Below, one piece after another: positions 1 through 9,939 of a stretch of 64,000 nt of DNA. The stretch lies in NCBI GenBank assembly GCA_018842655.1, contig JAGTWN010000004.1, forward strand, positions 3,472,001 through 3,536,000, given 5' to 3'. The position numbers and the translations under genes are program-made. Numbering within the stretch: position 1 is the first letter of the stretch; the number at the start of each line of letters is the position of its first letter. The notes beneath the pieces were generated by a model. That model worked only from the letters and a program-made list of their open reading frames with translations. It had not been told where the DNA came from and did no database searches. Origin of the DNA: Candidatus Pantoea haifensis (GTDB lineage: Bacteria > Pseudomonadota > Gammaproteobacteria > Enterobacterales > Enterobacteriaceae).

Positions 1-1766
1 TTATACCTATTCTGTTAATGGGCAGCATTGTGGGGCGACTGTTCCGCGAATTTGCCGTAACGCTCTGCGTGTCATTGCTGATCTCAATGTTTGTTTCGCT
101 CAGCCTGACGCCGATGCTCTGCTCGCGCCTGCTTAAGCCGAAACCTGACGTCACCAGACGACCACATCCGCTGTATCAGTTTATTGAAAATCAACTGAAT
201 CGCCTGCTGGCGGCCTATTCCCGTGGCCTGAGCTGGGCCATGCGCCACCAAAAGCTGACCATGTTCAGCCTGGTGCTGACTGTGCTGCTCAACCTGTTTC
301 TCTATTCAGTGGTGCAGAAAGGCTTTTTCCCTAATCAGGATACCGGGCTGTTGATGGGGGCGCTGCGGGCCGATCAGAACATTTCATTCCAGGCGATGAA
401 GCCCAAAATGTTGATGTTCACCAAAATCATTCAGTCCGATCCGGCGGTAGACAGCGTGATGTCCTCAATGGGCAGCGGTATGTTTGGTTCGCGTAACAGC
501 GCCAACTTTTTTGTGCGCCTGAAGGATCTTGATCAGCGCGATGCCACTGCCACAGAAGTGGCGAATCGTCTGAGTATGAAAACCAGCCACATTGCCGGGG
601 CACAAATGTTTTTGATGGCGGCGCAGGATCTGCACATTGGCGGACGCAGCGCCAACGCCAGCTATCAGTACAGCTTACAGGCAGACGATCTTGATCTGCT
701 GCGCACCTGGACACCAAAAGTGCAGGCGGCACTGGCGGCGATCCCGCAGCTCAACAGCGTAGATTCCGACTCGCAAACCGGGGGCCAGGAGGTGGTGATC
801 AATATTGATCGCGATCGCGCTACCCGGCTCGGCGTGGATGTGCAGATGCTCGATACGCTGCTGAATAATGCGTTCAGCCAGCGGCAAATTGCCACGCTGT
901 ATCACACGCTGAATCAGTATCACGTGGTCATGACTTTGCAGGATAGCTACACACGTGATCCGGAAATCCTTAAGCAGTTGTATGTGATTAACGACGACGG
1001 TGACCGGATCCCGCTTTCAGCCTTCGCCACCTTTGTCGGCGGCAACGCGCCGTTGTCGGTGGCGCATCAGGGACAGTCAGCAACCAGCACCATTGCCTTC
1101 AACCTCAATGATGGCGTCTCGCTGGAGCAGGCGCAGGCGTTGATCAAACAGGCGATGGCGAAACTGGGCCTGCCCTCAACGATTCAGGCTGGCTTTGCCG
1201 GTACGGCGGCGGCATTTGCGCAGCTTACTGCCACCATGCCGTGGCTGATTATTGCGGCGCTGGCGGCGGTGTATATCGTGTTGGGGGTGTTGTATGAAAG
1301 CTACATTCATCCGCTGACGATTTTGTCGACGCTGCCCTCTGCGGGCGTAGGGGCGCTGCTGCTGCTGCTGCTTACCAACACCCAACTCACGGTGATCGCG
1401 CTGATCGGCATCATCCTGCTGATTGGCATCGTGAAAAAGAATGCGATCATGATGATCGATTTTGCCATCGATGCTGAACGTCGTCTGGGCATGACGCCGC
1501 AGCAGGCGATTACTCAGGCCTGCCTGATGCGCTTCCGCCCAATCATGATGACCACACTGGCAGCCTTTTTCGGTGCCTTGCCGCTGGCACTGGGCAGCGG
1601 CGGCGACGCCGACCTGCGCAGTCCGCTTGGCATCGCTATCGCTGGCGGCCTGGCGCTCAGTCAGTTACTGACGCTGTTCACCACCCCGGTTATTTATCTC
1701 TGGCTCGATCGTGTGAGCCGCGCAAGTAAAGGTTACTGGCGCCGCTTGCGCCATGCGGAATCATAA
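1..1766 (+). CDS. RND (HAE-1) multidrug efflux permease, 3' part
   Basis: This is the C-terminal half of an inner-membrane proton-driven RND pump. The frame is open back to base 3 (codons for I-P-I-L-L precede the first ATG at 18), so the true start lies outside the window. About 587 residues are visible. Near the start the SLTPMLCSRLL segment is the usual end of the first transmembrane bundle. A large periplasmic loop follows (about residues 95-400), then a second bundle with the family's GIVKKNAIMMIDFA segment around residue 475 and the RFRPIMMTT segment around 505. An outer-membrane channel gene follows three bases after the stop, so this is the pump and channel end of a tripartite operon. 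The sequence resembles MdtB/MdtC/MuxC-type pumps, but I cannot assign substrates. Confidence 0.9.
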   Translation, partial: IPILLMGSIVGRLFREFAVTLCVSLLISMFVSLSLTPMLCSRLLKPKPDVTRRPHPLYQFIENQLNRLLAAYSRGLSWAMRHQKLTMFSLVLTVLLNLFLYSVVQKGFFPNQDTGLLMGALRADQNISFQAMKPKMLMFTKIIQSDPAVDSVMSSMGSGMFGSRNSANFFVRLKDLDQRDATATEVANRLSMKTSHIAGAQMFLMAAQDLHIGGRSANASYQYSLQADDLDLLRTWTPKVQAALAAIPQLNSVDSDSQTGGQEVVINIDRDRATRLGVDVQMLDTLLNNAFSQRQIATLYHTLNQYHVVMTLQDSYTRDPEILKQLYVINDDGDRIPLSAFATFVGGNAPLSVAHQGQSATSTIAFNLNDGVSLEQAQALIKQAMAKLGLPSTIQAGFAGTAAAFAQLTATMPWLIIAALAAVYIVLGVLYESYIHPLTILSTLPSAGVGALLLLLLTNTQLTVIALIGIILLIGIVKKNAIMMIDFAIDAERRLGMTPQQAITQACLMRFRPIMMTTLAAFFGALPLALGSGGDADLRSPLGIAIAGGLALSQLLTLFTTPVIYLWLDRVSRASKGYWRRLRHAES

Positions 1767-1769
1767 TTA

Positions 1770-3163
1770 ATGAAAATTTTTACCCCCGTTATGCTGGTGC
1801 TGCTGCTGAGCGGCTGTACCCTTGGCCCCGATTATCAGCGACCAGCAATAGCAATGCCGGTGCACTACAAAGAAGCCAAAGGCTGGCAGCAGGCTACGCC
1901 GCTGGATGAGCAGCAAAAAGGTGAATGGTGGGCGGTCTATCACGACGCCACACTGAGCAGCCTGCTAAGCCAGGTGACGATTTCCAACCAGAATGTTGCC
2001 AACTATGCGGCACAGTATCGCCAGGCACAGGCGCTGGCGTCGCAGTCACGCGCTGAATTGTTTCCGTCGCTCGGCTATGACGGCAGTGTGTCGCGCAGCG
2101 GCAGCTATGCGACAACAACCAACAGCAATCAACGCACCACCAGCAGCAGCCATCAGGCAGAGCTGAGTGCCAGTTGGGAACTTGATTTATGGGGCAAGCT
2201 GCGTCGCACGCTGGAAGAAAATCGGGCCAGTGCGCAGGCGAGTGCCGCAGAACTGGCAAATATCACGCTAAGCGCACAGTCTGAACTGGCGCAGGATTAC
2301 TTTCAGCTGCGCATCATGGATCAGAAGATCGCGCTGTATCAGCGGAGTATTGCCGCGTATCAGCGTTATCTGACGGTGATTGAAAACAAATATCAGACTG
2401 GCAGTGAATCACGCGCCACCTTAGCGCAGGCGCAGATGCAGCTGGAAAGCGCGCGCGCCTCAGCCCAGGATTATCAGTGGCAGCGCGCCCAGATGGAGCA
2501 CGCTATTGCCCTGCTGGTGGGGAAAGCGCCCGCTGATTTCAGCCTGCCAGTGGCGAAGCTGGAGGCCACGCTGCCTGCGATTCCGGCGGCGCTGCCAACG
2601 CAGCTGCTACAGCGTCGTCCTGACATCGCGTACGCCGAACGTAACGTGGCGGCGGCCAATGCCGCAGTGGGCGTAGCAATTGCCGGTTACTTCCCGATCT
2701 GACCCTCAGCGCCAGCGGTGGCGTCAGCTCATCGTCACTGCATAATCTTTTCTCCTTGCCTAACCGCGTCTGGTCGCTTGGGCCGGAATTAAGCGGCACG
2801 CTGCTCGATTTTGGCGCCACTTCCGCGCAGGTTGATCAGGCGCGTGCCTCCTATGACGCCAGCGTGGCCAGTTACCGCCAAACGGTGCTGGAGGCATTGC
2901 AGGAAGTCGAAGATGAACTGGTGGAGCTGAACACCTTACAGGGCGAGATCGCTTCACAGCAGCGCGCCACCGACGCAGCACAGGAGTCAGCGCGCGTCAC
3001 CCGTAATCAGTATGATGCCGGCATGATCGATTACCTTGACGTGGCAACCACAGAAAACAGCAGCCTGAGCGAGCAGCAAAATCTGCTGTCGTTACAAAGC
3101 ACCCAGTGGGTAAGTAGCGTGGCGCTGATTGCGGCTTTGGGCGGTGGATGGTCACATAATTAG
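1770..3163 (+). pseudogene. RND efflux outer-membrane lipoprotein (NodT/OprM family), frameshifted
   Basis: This would be the outer-membrane exit duct of the upstream pump. It starts with a lipoprotein signal (lipobox LSGC, Cys about residue 16) and has the two repeated coiled-coil channel domains of the family, including the PDIAYAERNVAAANA segment. The frame breaks at 2694-2702: the sequence reads ttcccgatctga where the family needs G-Y-F-P-D-L-T. One missing G at about 2696 explains it. After that the second frame runs through LTLSASGG to the stop at 3163. With one base added the product is 464 residues, the normal length for this family. It is therefore either a recent single-base mutation or a sequencing error, and I favour the latter because twelve other genes in the window show the same fault. 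Confidence 0.85.
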
Positions 3164-3226
3164 GTTGTCGAACACGCTCAAATCCTGCATCGTGAAGACC
3201 CTTTTTGACGATGCTATGGAGCTGGC

Positions 3227-5377
3227 ATGTTACTCACATTTTTACGTCTGGTTTTCCGCCTGCTATGGCGCGTTGAGCTGCGTGGCGACGTTGCGGAACT
3301 GCATAAACAGAAGGTGCTGATTACACCTAACCACATGTCATTTCTTGATGGCGTCTTGCTGGTTCTGTTTTTGCCGATCAAACCGGTGTTCGCGGTCTAT
3401 TCCACTATCAGTGAAAAGTGGTTTATGCGTATTCTGCGGCCGATGATTGAGTTCGTGCCGCTCGATCCCACGAAGCCGATGTCACTTAAGCATCTGGTTC
3501 AGGTGATTAACAGCGGCCGTCCGGTAGTGATTTTCCCGGAAGGCCGCATCACGGTTACCGGATCGCTGATGAAGATTTACAGCGGCGCGGGATTTGTTGC
3601 AGCGAAGTCCGGCGCGAACGTGGTGCCGATGCGCATTGAAGGCGCAGAATATACGCCGTTTGGTCGTCTGGCGGGCGTCTTTAAGCGTCGGCTGTTTCCG
3701 CGTATTACCCTCAGCATTTTACCCGCCACGCGCATCCCGATGCCCGACGCGAAACGTGCGCGTGAACGCCGCACGCTGGCAGGCGAACATTTGCACCATG
3801 TGATGATGGAAGCGCGCATGGCGGTTCGCCCGCGCGAAACGCTGTTTGAGGCTTTCCTCAACGCGCGAACCCGCTACGGCGCGTTTAAACGCTGTATCGA
3901 AGATATTAATTTTACCCCTGACAGCTACACCGGATTGCTCAAGAAGACGCTGGGTGTGGGGCGTATTCTGGAGCGTTACAGCCAGCAAAACGATTATGTT
4001 GGCTTGCTGTTGCCCAATGCAACAGTGACGGCGGCGGCAATTCTGGGCGCATCAATGCGTGGCCGCGTACCGGCGATGCTCAACTACACCGCAGGCGTTA
4101 ACGGCATGCGTGCCGCGCTGACCGCTTCGCAGGTGAAAACGGTATTTACCTCGCGCCAGTTCCTCGACAAAGGAGACTTGTGGCATCTGCCAGAAGGGCT
4201 GGGTGAGGTGAAATGGATCTTTCTGGAAGATTTGAAAGAGACCGTGACGTTAAAAGATAAGCTGTGGATCCTCGCGCATTTACTGATGCCGCATCGTGCG
4301 CAGGTAGCGCAACAACCCGAAGATGCTGCAATGGTGCTGTTTACTTCCGGCTCAGAAGGCAATCCAAAAGGCGTGGTGCATTCTCACAAAAGCCTGCTGG
4401 CTAACGTCGAGCAGATTCGCACGGTAGCGGATTTCACCCCACGCGATCGCTTTATGTCGGCGCTGCCGCTGTTCCACGCATTCGGCCTGACGGTGGGATT
4501 GTTTACGCCGCTGATGACCGGCGCGCAGGTGTTTCTCTACCCCAGCCCGCTGCATTACCGCATCGTGCCTGAACTGGTCTATGACCGAAACTGTACCGTG
4601 CTGTTTGGCACCTCGACTTTTCTGGGCAACTATGCGCGCTTCGCTGCGCCTTACGATTTCGCCCGCCTGCGTTACGTCGTCGCCGGTGCGGAGAAATTGC
4701 AGGAAAATACCCGCCAGCTTTACGCCGACAAGTACGGTATTCGCATCCTGGAAGGTTATGGCGTGACGGAGTGCGCGCCGGTCGTGGCGATCAACGTGCC
4801 GATGGCAGCGAAAGCGCATACTGTGGGGCGCATTTTGCCGGGGATGGACTCGCGTCTGATGTCGGTGCCAGGCATTGAAAAGGGAGGGCGCTTGCAGCTA
4901 CGCGGGCCGAACGTGATGAAAGGGTATCTGCGCGTTGAGAATCCGGGCGTGCTGGAAACGCCAGCGGCAGATAACGGTGAAGGGCAGCTGGAAGCCGGTT
5001 GGTACGACACGGGCGACATCGTCAGCTTTGATGAGGCCGGCTTCTGTCAGATTGAGGGCCGGGCCAAACGCTTTGCCAAAATCGCCGGTGAAATGGTCTC
5101 GCTGGAGAAGGTTGAGCAGATTGCGCTAAAAGCCTCGCCGGATAAGCAGCATGCCTCCTCACTGCGCCCGGATGGACAGCGTGGCGAAGCGTTAGTGCTG
5201 TTTACTACCGACAGCGAACTGACGCGCGAGCGGCTGCAAAAAGCGGCGCGAGAGCTGGGCGCGCCAGAACTGGCGCTACCGCGTGATATCCGCGTATTAA
5301 AACCGCTACCGCTGCTGGGTAGCGGTAAGCCTGATTACGTCACCCTGAAGAAAATGGCGGAAGAGGAGCAGGCATGA
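3227..5377 (+). CDS. aas: Aas: 2-acyl-GPE acyltransferase / acyl-ACP synthetase
   Basis: This bifunctional inner-membrane enzyme re-acylates lysophosphatidylethanolamine. Its synthetase half loads fatty acid on acyl carrier protein using ATP, and its acyltransferase half moves it to the 2-position of the lysolipid. The 716 residues match the E. coli enzyme (719) end to end. The acyltransferase HX4D motif is H36-D41 (NHMSFLD) and FPEGR lies at 103-107. The AMP-binding loop [12 protein letters not shown] spans 371-382. The gene overlaps lplT by four bases (ATGA), so translation is probably coupled to the transporter that supplies its substrate. The start is supported by a GGAG sequence just upstream and by alignment with the recalled E. 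coli N-terminus. Confidence 0.97.
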   Translation: MLLTFLRLVFRLLWRVELRGDVAELHKQKVLITPNHMSFLDGVLLVLFLPIKPVFAVYSTISEKWFMRILRPMIEFVPLDPTKPMSLKHLVQVINSGRPVVIFPEGRITVTGSLMKIYSGAGFVAAKSGANVVPMRIEGAEYTPFGRLAGVFKRRLFPRITLSILPATRIPMPDAKRARERRTLAGEHLHHVMMEARMAVRPRETLFEAFLNARTRYGAFKRCIEDINFTPDSYTGLLKKTLGVGRILERYSQQNDYVGLLLPNATVTAAAILGASMRGRVPAMLNYTAGVNGMRAALTASQVKTVFTSRQFLDKGDLWHLPEGLGEVKWIFLEDLKETVTLKDKLWILAHLLMPHRAQVAQQPEDAAMVLFTSGSEGNPKGVVHSHKSLLANVEQIRTVADFTPRDRFMSALPLFHAFGLTVGLFTPLMTGAQVFLYPSPLHYRIVPELVYDRNCTVLFGTSTFLGNYARFAAPYDFARLRYVVAGAEKLQENTRQLYADKYGIRILEGYGVTECAPVVAINVPMAAKAHTVGRILPGMDSRLMSVPGIEKGGRLQLRGPNVMKGYLRVENPGVLETPAADNGEGQLEAGWYDTGDIVSFDEAGFCQIEGRAKRFAKIAGEMVSLEKVEQIALKASPDKQHASSLRPDGQRGEALVLFTTDSELTRERLQKAARELGAPELALPRDIRVLKPLPLLGSGKPDYVTLKKMAEEEQA

Positions 5378-6576
5378 GTGCTGCATCAGAAATGAATGTC
5401 CCGCTTATGTCGCGCGGCATGTTAGCGGTGATCGTGGCGCAGTTTTTCTCTGCGTTTGGCGATAATGCCTTGTTGTTTGCCACCCTGGCGGTGCTGAAAA
5501 GTCAGTTTTATCCCGACTGGAGCCAGCCAGTCTTGCAGATGCTTTTCGTCGGCACTTACATCTTGCTGGCACCCTTTGTCGGACAGATGGCGGACAGCTT
5601 TGCCAAAGGGCGCGTGATGATGTTTGCCAATAGCCTGAAGCTGCTGGGTGCGCTGGTGATCTGCTTTGGCTTTAACCCGTTTTTGGGCTATACGCTGGTC
5701 GGCGTAGGCGCAGCGGCCTATTCACCGGCGAAATATGGCATCCTGGGGGAAATTGTCCTGGGTGAAAAGCTGGTCAAAGCCAACGGATTGATGGAAGGCT
5801 CTACTATCGCCGCGATTCTGCTTGGTTCGGTAGCTGGCGGATTTTTAGCGGACTGGAACCTGATTGCGGCGTTAGCGGCCTGCGCCCTGACTTACGGCAT
5901 TGCAGTCGTGGCTAACCTGTTTATCCCGAAGTTACAGGCGGCGCGTGCGGGTCAAAGCTGGCACTTCGTCGCGATGTTGACCAACTTCAGCTCTGCCTGC
6001 CGGGTGCTGTGGCATAACGCCGAAACACGCTTTTCCCTGCTTGGCACCAGTTTGTTCTGGGGCGCAGGCGTTACGCTGCGTTTTCTGCTGGTGCTGTGGG
6101 TGCCAGTGGCACTGGGGATCAGCGATAACAAAACGCCGACCACGCTGAATGCGATGGTGGCGATCGGTATCGTTATCGGTGCAGCGGCGGCGGCCAAACT
6201 GGTGACGCTGGAAACGGTGCGTCGCTGTATGCCTGCGGGTGTACTGATTGGCGTGATGGTGGTGATTTTCTCTGTGCAGCAGAGTTTGATGCACGCTTAT
6301 CTGCTGCTGATGGTGATCGGTGCACTGGGTGGCTTTTTTGTGGTGCCGCTCAATGCGCTGTTACAGGCGCGCGGCAAACGCAGCGTGGGATCGGGGAATG
6401 CAATTGCGGTGCAGAATCTTGGGGAAAACAGCGCGATGCTGGTGATGTTAGGACTGTATACGCTGGCGATTAAAGCTGGCGCGCCGGCCGTTGCAACCGG
6501 TGTTGGCTTCGGCACCCTGTTCGCGCTGGTTATTGCCGCGCTGTGGGTGTGGCGTCCGTCTGAACAACGGGCCTGA
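5374..6576 (+). CDS. lplT: LplT lysophospholipid transporter
   Basis: LplT is a major facilitator superfamily flippase that moves lysophosphatidylethanolamine across the inner membrane for repair by Aas. The 400-residue product has about twelve hydrophobic segments. It matches recalled E. coli LplT nearly throughout, for example [20 protein letters not shown] at residues 20-39 and the [10 protein letters not shown] segment near 350. The ATG lies inside the aas stop region (four-base overlap). In E. coli the pair is lplT-aas next to galR/lysA; here the order is aas-lplT and the pair sits between an RND operon and ridA, so the location is rearranged. Confidence 0.97.
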   Translation: MSAASEMNVPLMSRGMLAVIVAQFFSAFGDNALLFATLAVLKSQFYPDWSQPVLQMLFVGTYILLAPFVGQMADSFAKGRVMMFANSLKLLGALVICFGFNPFLGYTLVGVGAAAYSPAKYGILGEIVLGEKLVKANGLMEGSTIAAILLGSVAGGFLADWNLIAALAACALTYGIAVVANLFIPKLQAARAGQSWHFVAMLTNFSSACRVLWHNAETRFSLLGTSLFWGAGVTLRFLLVLWVPVALGISDNKTPTTLNAMVAIGIVIGAAAAAKLVTLETVRRCMPAGVLIGVMVVIFSVQQSLMHAYLLLMVIGALGGFFVVPLNALLQARGKRSVGSGNAIAVQNLGENSAMLVMLGLYTLAIKAGAPAVATGVGFGTLFALVIAALWVWRPSEQRA

Positions 6577-6584
6577 TACCGTCA

Positions 6585-6621
6585 CCCCGGTTTTCGCCCA
6601 TCCACTGAACGAAAACCGGGG
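6585..6621. terminator. 12-bp inverted repeat between convergent lplT and ridA
   Basis: A perfect 12-bp stem (ccccggttttcg at 6585-6596 pairing with cgaaaaccgggg at 6610-6621) separates the ends of the convergent lplT and ridA genes. It has no T-tract on either side, so it is not a classical intrinsic terminator. It may be a transcript-end stabiliser or a Rho-assisted bidirectional terminator. Confidence 0.5.
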
Positions 6622-6628
6622 AGTAGCC

Positions 6629-7015
6629 TTAGCGGCGAACGGCAATCGCCTCGATCTCAATTTTCACATCTTTCGGCAGGCGAGCCACTTCCACACACGA
6701 ACGCGCCGGGAAGCTGGCGTCGTGCTCGGTAAAAAAGGCTTCATAGGTCGCATTCACGGTAGCGAAGTCATTCAAATCCTTCACGAACACGGTGGTTTTT
6801 ACAATGTCGCCGACTTTCAGACCAGCCGCTTCAACAATCGCCTTCACATTTTCCAGAGACTGACGCGCCTGCGCTGATACGTCATCTGCGACTGCACCCG
6901 TGGCAGGATTAACCGGGATCTGACCAGAGGTAATAATCATGCTGCCAAGGTCAACGCCCTGGACGTAAGGACCGATTGCAGCGGGTGCTTTTTCCGTACT
7001 GATTTCGCGAGACAT
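6629..7015 (-). CDS. ridA: RidA 2-iminobutanoate/2-iminopropanoate deaminase
   Basis: RidA is a cytosolic trimeric deaminase that hydrolyses reactive enamine/imine intermediates released by PLP enzymes such as threonine dehydratase. The 128-residue product equals E. coli RidA in length and nearly in sequence (IGPYVQGVDLG, ITSGQIPVNP, ARSCVEVARLP; the Arg in ARSC binds the substrate carboxylate). I chose the ATG at 7015 because a CTCAGGAG ribosome site lies just upstream and the family starts there. A longer frame to 7048 exists but adds an unrelated 11 residues. The gene follows pyrB-pyrI in the same direction, as in E. coli. Confidence 0.97.
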   Translation of the reverse strand: MSREISTEKAPAAIGPYVQGVDLGSMIITSGQIPVNPATGAVADDVSAQARQSLENVKAIVEAAGLKVGDIVKTTVFVKDLNDFATVNATYEAFFTEHDASFPARSCVEVARLPKDVKIEIEAIAVRR

Positions 7016-7087
7016 TTTAGCTCCTGAGTTTTGGCACGAAGGCGGCACTACGCCGCCGAAAAATCATTATAAAGGTGACAAGAGTGA

Positions 7088-7552
7088 TTACCAGTGACCA
7101 AGCACCACGTGGCGTGCGAACTCTTTCTCGCAATATTTACACTTCAGATGCACATCATCAGCGCGCTGTTTTACCGCAAAGCTGGAAAACACCGGTTCAC
7201 TGCGGCTGATGCAGTTGCTGTTCGGGCAGGTCAGGATACGTTCGATACGTTCCGGCAGCGTTGGGGCAATTTTTGCGACCACTTCATACTCATCAATGCG
7301 GTTCACTGTGGCGTGTGGTGCATAGACCGCCAGCTGATTAACCTGATCGTCAGTAAGAAAAGTGTTCTCAATTTTGATCAGATCTTTGCGGCCCATTTCA
7401 CCCGACGGCAGGTTTAAACCAATAGTGATGCGCTGTTCCGTTTCAGTCAGGCGAAACAGAGACAATAGCTTAAAGCCAACGTGCGCGGGAATGTGGTCGA
7501 TGACCGTGCCGCGTTTGATTGCTTCGACCTGTAATTTATTATCGTGAGTCAT
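7088..7552 (-). CDS. pyrI: Aspartate carbamoyltransferase regulatory chain PyrI
   Basis: PyrI is the regulatory subunit of the pyrimidine pathway's aspartate carbamoyltransferase. It binds CTP, UTP or ATP and links catalytic trimers into the allosteric dodecamer. The 154 residues carry the allosteric N-terminal domain and the C-terminal zinc domain with its four cysteines, C109, C114, C138 and C141 (CPNSNC and CKYC). The start follows pyrB by 12 bases, so the two are one transcript. Confidence 0.97.
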   Translation of the reverse strand: MTHDNKLQVEAIKRGTVIDHIPAHVGFKLLSLFRLTETEQRITIGLNLPSGEMGRKDLIKIENTFLTDDQVNQLAVYAPHATVNRIDEYEVVAKIAPTLPERIERILTCPNSNCISRSEPVFSSFAVKQRADDVHLKCKYCEKEFARHVVLGHW

Positions 7553-7564
7553 CGTGATTGCTCC

Positions 7565-8500
7565 TTACAGGGCGAGTTCGCTGTTGAGGACTAATGCCAG
7601 CAGAGCCTGGCGCGCATAGATGCCGTTACCGGCCTGTTGGAAATACCAGGCGTAGGGCGTTTTGTCGACATCGGTGGTGATTTCGTCAATACGAGGCAGC
7701 GGGTGCAGCACTTTCATGTTGTCACGCGCACCGGCCAGATCGGCAGCGCGTAAGATAAACTGCGCTTTCACATTGGCATATTCAGAGGGGTCGAGACGCT
7801 CTTTCTGTACGCGCGTCATGTAGAGAATATCCAGCTCCGGCATCACCTCTTCAAAGCTGTCATGGCGTGACCAGGCGATATTCTGCTCGTCTAACATGTC
7901 GGTGATATAGGCCGGCATTGCCAGCGCATCGGGCGCGATAAAGAAGAAGCGGTTGCCATCAAACTTAGCCAGCGCCTGCGTCAGTGAGTGCACGGTGCGG
8001 CCATATTTCAAATCACCCACCATCGCCACGTTGAGATGATCGAGGCGACTTTGTGTTTCGCGAATGGTAAACAGATCGAGCAGCGTTTGGGTCGGATGCT
8101 GATTCGCGCCATCACCGGCGTTCAGAATCGGGATACCGCCAGAAAATTCTGTTGCCAGACGCGCTGCGCCTTCTTGCGGATGGCGCATCACAATCGCATC
8201 CACATAAGTGCTAATGACGGAAAGGGTGTCAGCCAGGGTTTCGCCTTTTTTACCCAGCGAGGTATTGCTGCCGTCGGCAAACCCCACCACAGAGGCACCG
8301 AGACGATGGATAGCGGTTTCAAATGACAGACGTGTACGGGTCGAGGCCTCAAAGAAACAGCTTGCGATAACGTTGTGTTTCAGTAGCTCCGGCTGCGGGT
8401 TGGCTTTGAGCTGCGCGGCGGTATGCAGCACCAGCTCAAGCTCGTCACGGCTGAGATCGTTAATTGAAATAATGTGCTTGCGATATAGCGGGTTAGCCAT
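7565..8500 (-). CDS. pyrB: Aspartate carbamoyltransferase catalytic chain PyrB
   Basis: PyrB condenses carbamoyl phosphate with L-aspartate, the committed step of pyrimidine synthesis. At 311 residues it has the expected length. The carbamoyl-phosphate loop STRTR is at residues 53-57. The 80s loop with its conserved Lys (SLGKKGET), the HPTQTLLDL motif, and HPLPRIDEI near residue 266 are all present. The leader peptide gene pyrL ends across the pyrB start codon, and an attenuator hairpin lies 33-62 bases upstream, so expression should follow UTP supply. Confidence 0.97.
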   Translation of the reverse strand: MANPLYRKHIISINDLSRDELELVLHTAAQLKANPQPELLKHNVIASCFFEASTRTRLSFETAIHRLGASVVGFADGSNTSLGKKGETLADTLSVISTYVDAIVMRHPQEGAARLATEFSGGIPILNAGDGANQHPTQTLLDLFTIRETQSRLDHLNVAMVGDLKYGRTVHSLTQALAKFDGNRFFFIAPDALAMPAYITDMLDEQNIAWSRHDSFEEVMPELDILYMTRVQKERLDPSEYANVKAQFILRAADLAGARDNMKVLHPLPRIDEITTDVDKTPYAWYFQQAGNGIYARQALLALVLNSELAL

Positions 8501-8645
8501 AGCTCTCTCCTCTGCGCGGCCGGATGACAGGCAAAAAAAGCCCCTGCATAAGGGGCTTTTTTAAGATCGGGTCGATGACGGAAAGAAACACGCCGCCTGC
8601 ATTCAGGCGAGATTGAGCGTCAAATTGTCCGCTGCACTGTTGCAT
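8493..8645 (-). CDS. pyrL: PyrL leader peptide of the pyrBI operon
   Basis: This 50-codon open frame begins at an ATG preceded by a strong GGAGGAA ribosome site (8646-8656). It runs through the attenuator hairpin and ends (E-S-Y-G-stop) across the pyrB start codon. The E. coli pyrL peptide is about 44 residues with the same layout: translation must follow RNA polymerase closely to melt the terminator when UTP is low. The T-rich coding stretch just before the hairpin (gtgtttctttcc on the minus strand) fits the uridine pause site. The peptide itself is not expected to have a function. Identification rests on layout, not on sequence identity. Confidence 0.8.
   Translation of the reverse strand: MQQCSGQFDAQSRLNAGGVFLSVIDPILKKPLMQGLFLPVIRPRRGESYG
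8533..8562 (-). terminator. pyrBI attenuator (intrinsic terminator)
   Basis: On the minus strand a GCCCC/GGGGC stem extended by A/T pairs closes over a TTATGCA loop and ends in a seven-T run. It lies inside pyrL and upstream of pyrB, the classical UTP-sensitive attenuator position. Confidence 0.93.
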
Positions 8646-8657
8646 GTTTCCTCCGGC

Positions 8658-8698
8658 AAATTGTGGCGCATTATACGCATCCATTAATTTGCTTCAAG
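8658..8698 (-). promoter_or_regulatory. pyrBI promoter with AATTTG initial transcribed region
   Basis: On the minus strand TTGAAG (8698-8693) and a perfect TATAAT (8676-8671) are spaced by 16 bases. Seven bases further the sequence AATTTG begins (8663-8658). In E. coli pyrBI the transcript also starts AAUUUG, and high UTP causes repeated U addition and abortive release there. The conservation suggests the same reiterative-transcription control works here in addition to attenuation. Confidence 0.85.
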
Positions 8699-8770
8699 GA
8701 TAAATCACACGCAAGGAAAACGTTTGCGCCTGCGCTCATGGTATCTGCAACCTGATGAATAACGGTTAAA

Positions 8771-9777
8771 TTAACGCTGACCCAGCGTGGCGACCATCAC
8801 CGCTTTAATGGTGTGCATGCGATTTTCAGCCTGGTCAAACACAATGCTGTGTGAGGATTCAAATACCTCGTTACTGACTTCCATACCGTTATGCAAACCG
8901 TACTGTTCCGCCATCTGACGACCCAGCGTGGTTTGATCATCGTGGAAAGCGGGCAGGCAGTGCAGGAACTTCACCTCAGGGTTGCCGGTCTGCGCCAGCA
9001 TCGCGCTGTTGACCTGATAGCCGCGCAGTAACGCGATGCGTTCTTCCCAGACCGCTTTGTCTTCGCCCATCGACACCCAAACATCGGTATAGATGAAGTC
9101 GGCATCTTTTACGCCTTCAGCAATATTTTCGGTCAGGGTAATTTTAGCGTGGGTTTGCTCCCCTGCCTGACGGCAATGCGTAACCAGCTCCTCTTCTGGC
9201 CAGCAGCCTTTTGGCGCCACCAGACGCAGATCCAGGCCTGTCAGCGCCGCGGCTTCCAACATGCTGTTACCCATGTTGTTACGTGCATCACCGACATAGA
9301 CCAGCGTCATCTCATTCAGCTTTTTAGCGGGCAGATGTTCCTGCATCGTGAGCAAGTCGGCGAGCAGCTGAGTCGGGTGAAACTCCGTGGTTAAACCGTT
9401 CCAGACCGGTACGCCAGCATGCTCAGCCAGGGTTTCAACCAGCGGCTGGCCGTAACCGCGATACTGAATGCCGTCATACATGCGGCCCAGCACGCGCGCG
9501 GTATCTTTCATCGACTCTTTATGACCAATCTGGCTGCCACTTGGGCCAAGATACGTCACGTTAGCGCCCTGATCGTAAGCGGCAACTTCGAAAGAGCATC
9601 GTGTACGGGTCGAGTCTTTTTCGAAGATGAGCGCAATGTTTTTGCCTTTCAGATACTGCGTTTCGCTCGCATTTTTTTAGCACGTTTTAATTCAGCAGAA
9701 AGGGTCAGTAAATAATCGATTTCGGCAGGGGAAAAATCCATCAGCCTAAGGAAATGGCGTTGATAAAGCTGACTCAT
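8771..9777 (-). pseudogene. argI: Ornithine carbamoyltransferase ArgI, frameshifted near the N-terminus
   Basis: ArgI makes citrulline from ornithine and carbamoyl phosphate in arginine synthesis. Starting at the ATG at 9777 the frame gives M-S-Q-L-Y-Q-R-H-F and runs 32 codons before a run of seven A (9672-9678, T on the plus strand). Adding one A continues the family sequence [12 protein letters not shown] and then S-T-R-T-R-C-S-F, giving 335 residues (E. coli 334). The rest is intact, with [11 protein letters not shown] and [10 protein letters not shown] present. The frame as read would only yield a C-terminal 262-residue piece without the carbamoyl-phosphate loop. A homopolymer sequencing error is the likeliest cause. 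ARG boxes lie just upstream. Confidence 0.93.
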
Positions 9778-9801
9778 ACAGCACTCCATGTAACCATACT
9801 A

Positions 9802-9844
9802 AATGAATTAAAATTCAATCTAACCGTATGAATATGCATTTTCA
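9802..9844 (-). promoter_or_regulatory. ARG boxes (ArgR operator) upstream of argI
   Basis: The 18-mer at 9802-9819 has TGAAT and ATTCA half sites around TAAA, matching the ArgR consensus fully in both half sites. A second, weaker box at 9827-9844 (TGAAT then ATTTT) lies 25 bases away centre to centre. Both sit 25-68 bases upstream of the argI start, where arginine-bound ArgR would block the promoter. The spacing is a little wider than the usual tandem arrangement. Confidence 0.8.
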
Positions 9845-9939
9845 ACCCCAGCGCGAATAAACTTTTCGTTTTGTGTAGTGGCGCGCCGGGCAGTGTGGGA
9901 AAATAATTGTTTATTGCCGAACTCAGAGAGGACATCGCC

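Noticed and set aside
9672-9678. Phase variation of argI through the A-run
   Set aside because: Seven bases is short for contingency switching, and the same fault appears in many unrelated genes here, so a common technical cause is simpler.
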